A DNA stretch of 64,000 bases, taken from contig NZ_JAUTWS010000012.1 in assembly GCF_030657435.1 (NCBI RefSeq), positions 62,001-126,000 of the forward strand, given 5' to 3'. This DNA is from Paracraurococcus lichenis. Its GTDB lineage: Bacteria; Pseudomonadota; Alphaproteobacteria; Acetobacterales; Acetobacteraceae. The position numbers were made by a program, and so were the translations under genes. Position 1 is the first letter of the stretch. Each line of letters begins with the position of its first letter. The notes below the pieces were generated by a model. The model did not search any database. It was not told the origin of the DNA and worked only from the letters and a program-made list of their open reading frames with translations. Of this stretch, positions 62,411-64,000 are shown piece after piece.

Positions 62411-62908
62411 CTACTGGACCGGCGCCGCGGGTGCCGATGTGCCGGACGGCGTGGTCGAGGCGGCCCCCGTCGTCGCCGGGCCGGTGCCGGTGGTTCCCGT
62501 CCCGGTCGTGGTGGTCGCGCCGGTGCCGGTGCCGACCATGCCGCCGCCCATATAGGCCCGGTCGCTCTCGCGCTGCGCGTCGCGCCGTGCCTGTGCGGTC
62601 TGGTGCCGGCTGCGGTGCGTGCTCGAAGCGGCCTTGCCGTCGCCGACCGGGGTGCGGACCTCGGGGTTGCTCCAGACCGGCTTGCCGAGGTTCACCTCGT
62701 TCGGGGAGGTCGTCGCGCCGGTGATGGCGCCCGCGCCGCCGCCGATCGCCGCCCCGGCGAGCGCGCCCACCGGCCCGCCGAGCGCCCCGATCCCGGCCCC
62801 GGTCGCGGCACCCGCGGCCGCGCCGCCGGTCGTCCGGTCCGTGCTGTTGGTCCCGCAGGCCGCAAGCGTCACGGCCAGGGCCGCGGCGCCGAGCACAGTG
62901 CGAATCAT
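62411..62908 (-). CDS. Glycine-zipper lipoprotein
   Basis: A 165-residue lipoprotein. The signal ends LAVTLAACG with Cys19 as the lipidated residue. Next comes a Gly/Ala stretch (about 28-65) with glycine-zipper spacing (GGAAAGAATGAGIGALGGPV), a polar middle (TSPNEVNLGKPVWSNPEVRTP) and a Thr/Gly-rich low-complexity tail. Such OmpA-like Gly-zipper proteins help anchor the outer membrane. It is unrelated in detail to the zipper protein at 4.8 kb. The convergent dctM ends 105 bases away. Confidence 0.8.
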   Translation of the reverse strand: MIRTVLGAAALAVTLAACGTNSTDRTTGGAAAGAATGAGIGALGGPVGALAGAAIGGGAGAITGATTSPNEVNLGKPVWSNPEVRTPVGDGKAASSTHRSRHQTAQARRDAQRESDRAYMGGGMVGTGTGATTTTGTGTTGTGPATTGAASTTPSGTSAPAAPVQ

Positions 62909-63104
62909 CGTCGCCCTCCTCATCCTGTCGCGGGCGATACCGGCTCCGGCGCGGGGCCGGAACCATCGCCTGCCCGCAGGGTTCGGAACGCGCCCGCGCC
63001 GAGTTGGTTGCGGCGACGTCAACCCCAGGGGGAGGGCCCGGCGCGACCGGCCCGCGGCGGCGGGCGGGGCCGGGGCGCGGGGAAGGGTGCGGTGCCCGCC
63101 GGGG

Positions 63105-63782
63105 TCAGGCGAAGCGCCGGGCGGGCGTCATGTCGGTGATGCGGTCCTCGACCGTTTGCACCCCCGGCACGCCCGCCGCGATCGCCACCAGTCCACGCCG
63201 CACCGCCGCCGAATGGCAGAAGCCATAGAGCGTCACCACGCCCTCGGCGACCTCGAAGAAGACATAGGGCGCATCCGCCCAGGGCAGGCGGTGGATCTCC
63301 GCCGTGAGCGCCGCGCGGATCGCGCCGTCCGAGGTATCGGCCGCCGGCGCGAGCAGCGCCCGCAGCAGGTCGGCGCGGGAGAGGATGCCGACCAGCACGC
63401 CATCCTGCACCACCGGCAGGCGGCGGACATTGTGCGTCTCCAGCAGATGCGCGGCGTGCTCGACCGTCACCTCCTCGGTCACCGTGACGAGGTCGCGGGT
63501 CATGATGTCGCCCGCGGTCGCGCCGTGCACCGTGGCGTAGCGCGCCGCCGCCTGGTCGCGGTCGTAGAAGAGGGCGCGGAGGAAGCCCGGTTCCGGCGCA
63601 TCGCTGGTCGAGAGTCGGCGGATCAGGTCGGCCTCCGAGACGATGCCGAGCAGCATGCCCCAACTGTCGGTGACCGGCACGGCGGAGATGCCGCGCTCGG
63701 CGAGCAGGCGGGCCACGGCCATCACCGGCGCATCGGCCGGGACCGAGACCACCTTGCGGGTCATGACGTCGCGGACCTTCAT
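63105..63782 (-). CDS. CBS-CBS-BON domain protein
   Basis: A 225-residue protein. Two CBS domains lie at about residues 7-70 (MTRKVVSVPADAPVMAVARLLAERGISAVPVTD, then GIVSEADLIRRL) and 90-145 (MTRDLVTVTEEVTVEHAAHLLETHNVRRLPVVQ, then GILSRADLLRALL). A C-terminal BON domain (about 150-220) has AALTAEIHRLPWADAP, VVTLYGFCHSAAVRRGLVAIAAGVPGVQTVEDRI. CBS-BON proteins bind nucleotides through CBS and lipids or partners through BON. Function unknown. A gene starting beyond the right edge is upstream of it. Confidence 0.92.
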   Translation of the reverse strand: MKVRDVMTRKVVSVPADAPVMAVARLLAERGISAVPVTDSWGMLLGIVSEADLIRRLSTSDAPEPGFLRALFYDRDQAAARYATVHGATAGDIMTRDLVTVTEEVTVEHAAHLLETHNVRRLPVVQDGVLVGILSRADLLRALLAPAADTSDGAIRAALTAEIHRLPWADAPYVFFEVAEGVVTLYGFCHSAAVRRGLVAIAAGVPGVQTVEDRITDMTPARRFA

Positions 63783-63848
63783 GGCAGGACATCCCTTGCG
63801 ATCGGGTGCCAGATTGCCACCGGCGCGGGCAGGCTGCCTTGCGCGGCG

Positions 63849-64000
63849 TCAAACCTTCTGGGCGAGGCGCCGGGCGCGGGCGGCGGCGCGCTCCGCCTCG
63901 CTCCGCTCGTCGCCGAGGACGGCGCGCACCCGCAGCTCCTCGAGGTCGAGCTCCTGCTCGAGCCTGTGCAGCCCCTCGGCATGCAGCAGGCCGGCCCGGG
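63849..64000 (-). CDS. Partial CDS at the window edge (C-terminus only), unknown
   Basis: The leftward frame open through the right edge ends with a stop at 63849-63851. Its last ~50 residues are highly charged (HRLEQELDLEELRVRAV, then GDERSEAERAAARARRLAQKV), probably helical or coiled coil. The N-terminus lies outside the window and no family can be named. Confidence 0.45.
   Translation of the reverse strand, partial: RAGLLHAEGLHRLEQELDLEELRVRAVLGDERSEAERAAARARRLAQKV

Noticed and set aside
1..64000. CRISPR arrays, IS elements, prophage genes or rRNA
   Set aside because: No regularly spaced direct repeats, transposase, integrase or rRNA sequence was recognised. The only tandem repeat seen is the 45-base stop-codon repeat at 19.55 kb.

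Overview
The window is very GC-rich, densely coded DNA with one chromosomal tRNA and no phage, plasmid, CRISPR or IS genes. Gene content suggests an alphaproteobacterium of the Acetobacteraceae/Rhodospirillales, most like Roseomonas and relatives. The signs are many Bug/TctC-type solute receptors, TRAP receptors, an ATP12 F1-ATPase chaperone, Coq7, Gfa, several glutathione transferases and an NdvA-like glucan exporter. The assignment is an inference from gene content and composition; no marker such as 16S rRNA is present.

Layout. 0.1-5.2 kb: small membrane protein, otsB-otsA trehalose synthesis, a glutathione transferase (GST), an AraC regulator and a glycine-zipper protein. 5.4-8.4 kb: two tandem GSTs, then dsbB-coq7 and an NTF2-like protein. 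8.5-15 kb: rlpA, an RluD-type pseudouridine synthase, AsmA, ATP12-acylphosphatase and gfa. 15-20.7 kb: an orphan TRAP receptor, a cysteine-rich secreted protein of unknown family, an RhlE-type RNA helicase with a long leader and an odd triplicated 3' end, and a Bug receptor. 21.2-23.8 kb: a two-gene envelope unit (FlgO/CsgG-like secreted protein plus a membrane-anchored partner), lipB and tRNA-Leu(GAG). 24-30.9 kb: a TPR-glycosyltransferase-like protein, a hydrolase, YkvA, denD-ridA divergent from a diaminopropionate ammonia-lyase, and two small stress-type proteins. 31-36.8 kb: a complete ugpBAEC glycerol-3-phosphate importer and a convergent branched-chain-amino-acid-type receptor. 36.9-45.6 kb: quinone oxidoreductase-EamA, hydrolase, RTX-repeat protein, metallophosphoesterase, AlkA-like glycosylase, LldP-like permease, a GGCT-like protein and a 2H phosphoesterase.

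45.6-47.5 kb is the compositional outlier: a clearly AT-richer two-gene cassette. One gene encodes a membrane protein with a periplasmic Pro/Gln-rich arm and a cytoplasmic Ras-like GTPase domain with recognisable G1, G3, G4 and G5 motifs. The other encodes a membrane-anchored coiled-coil protein. I do not recognise this pair as a described system, and it is the best candidate for new biology here.

47.7-56 kb is a catabolic/uptake block: M20 peptidase, TauD-like dioxygenase, an Asp/Glu-racemase-like protein without the family's catalytic cysteines, and five Bug receptors without any TctA/TctB membrane partner. 56-64 kb: an NdvA-like ABC exporter, CBS-domain proteins, a HicA-like small protein behind a 21-bp perfect hairpin, a complete dctPQM TRAP transporter, a glycine-zipper lipoprotein and a CBS-CBS-BON protein. 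Three copies of a short interspersed repeat lie in gaps at 30.3, 54.9 and 60.1 kb, and several intergenic hairpins separate transcription units.
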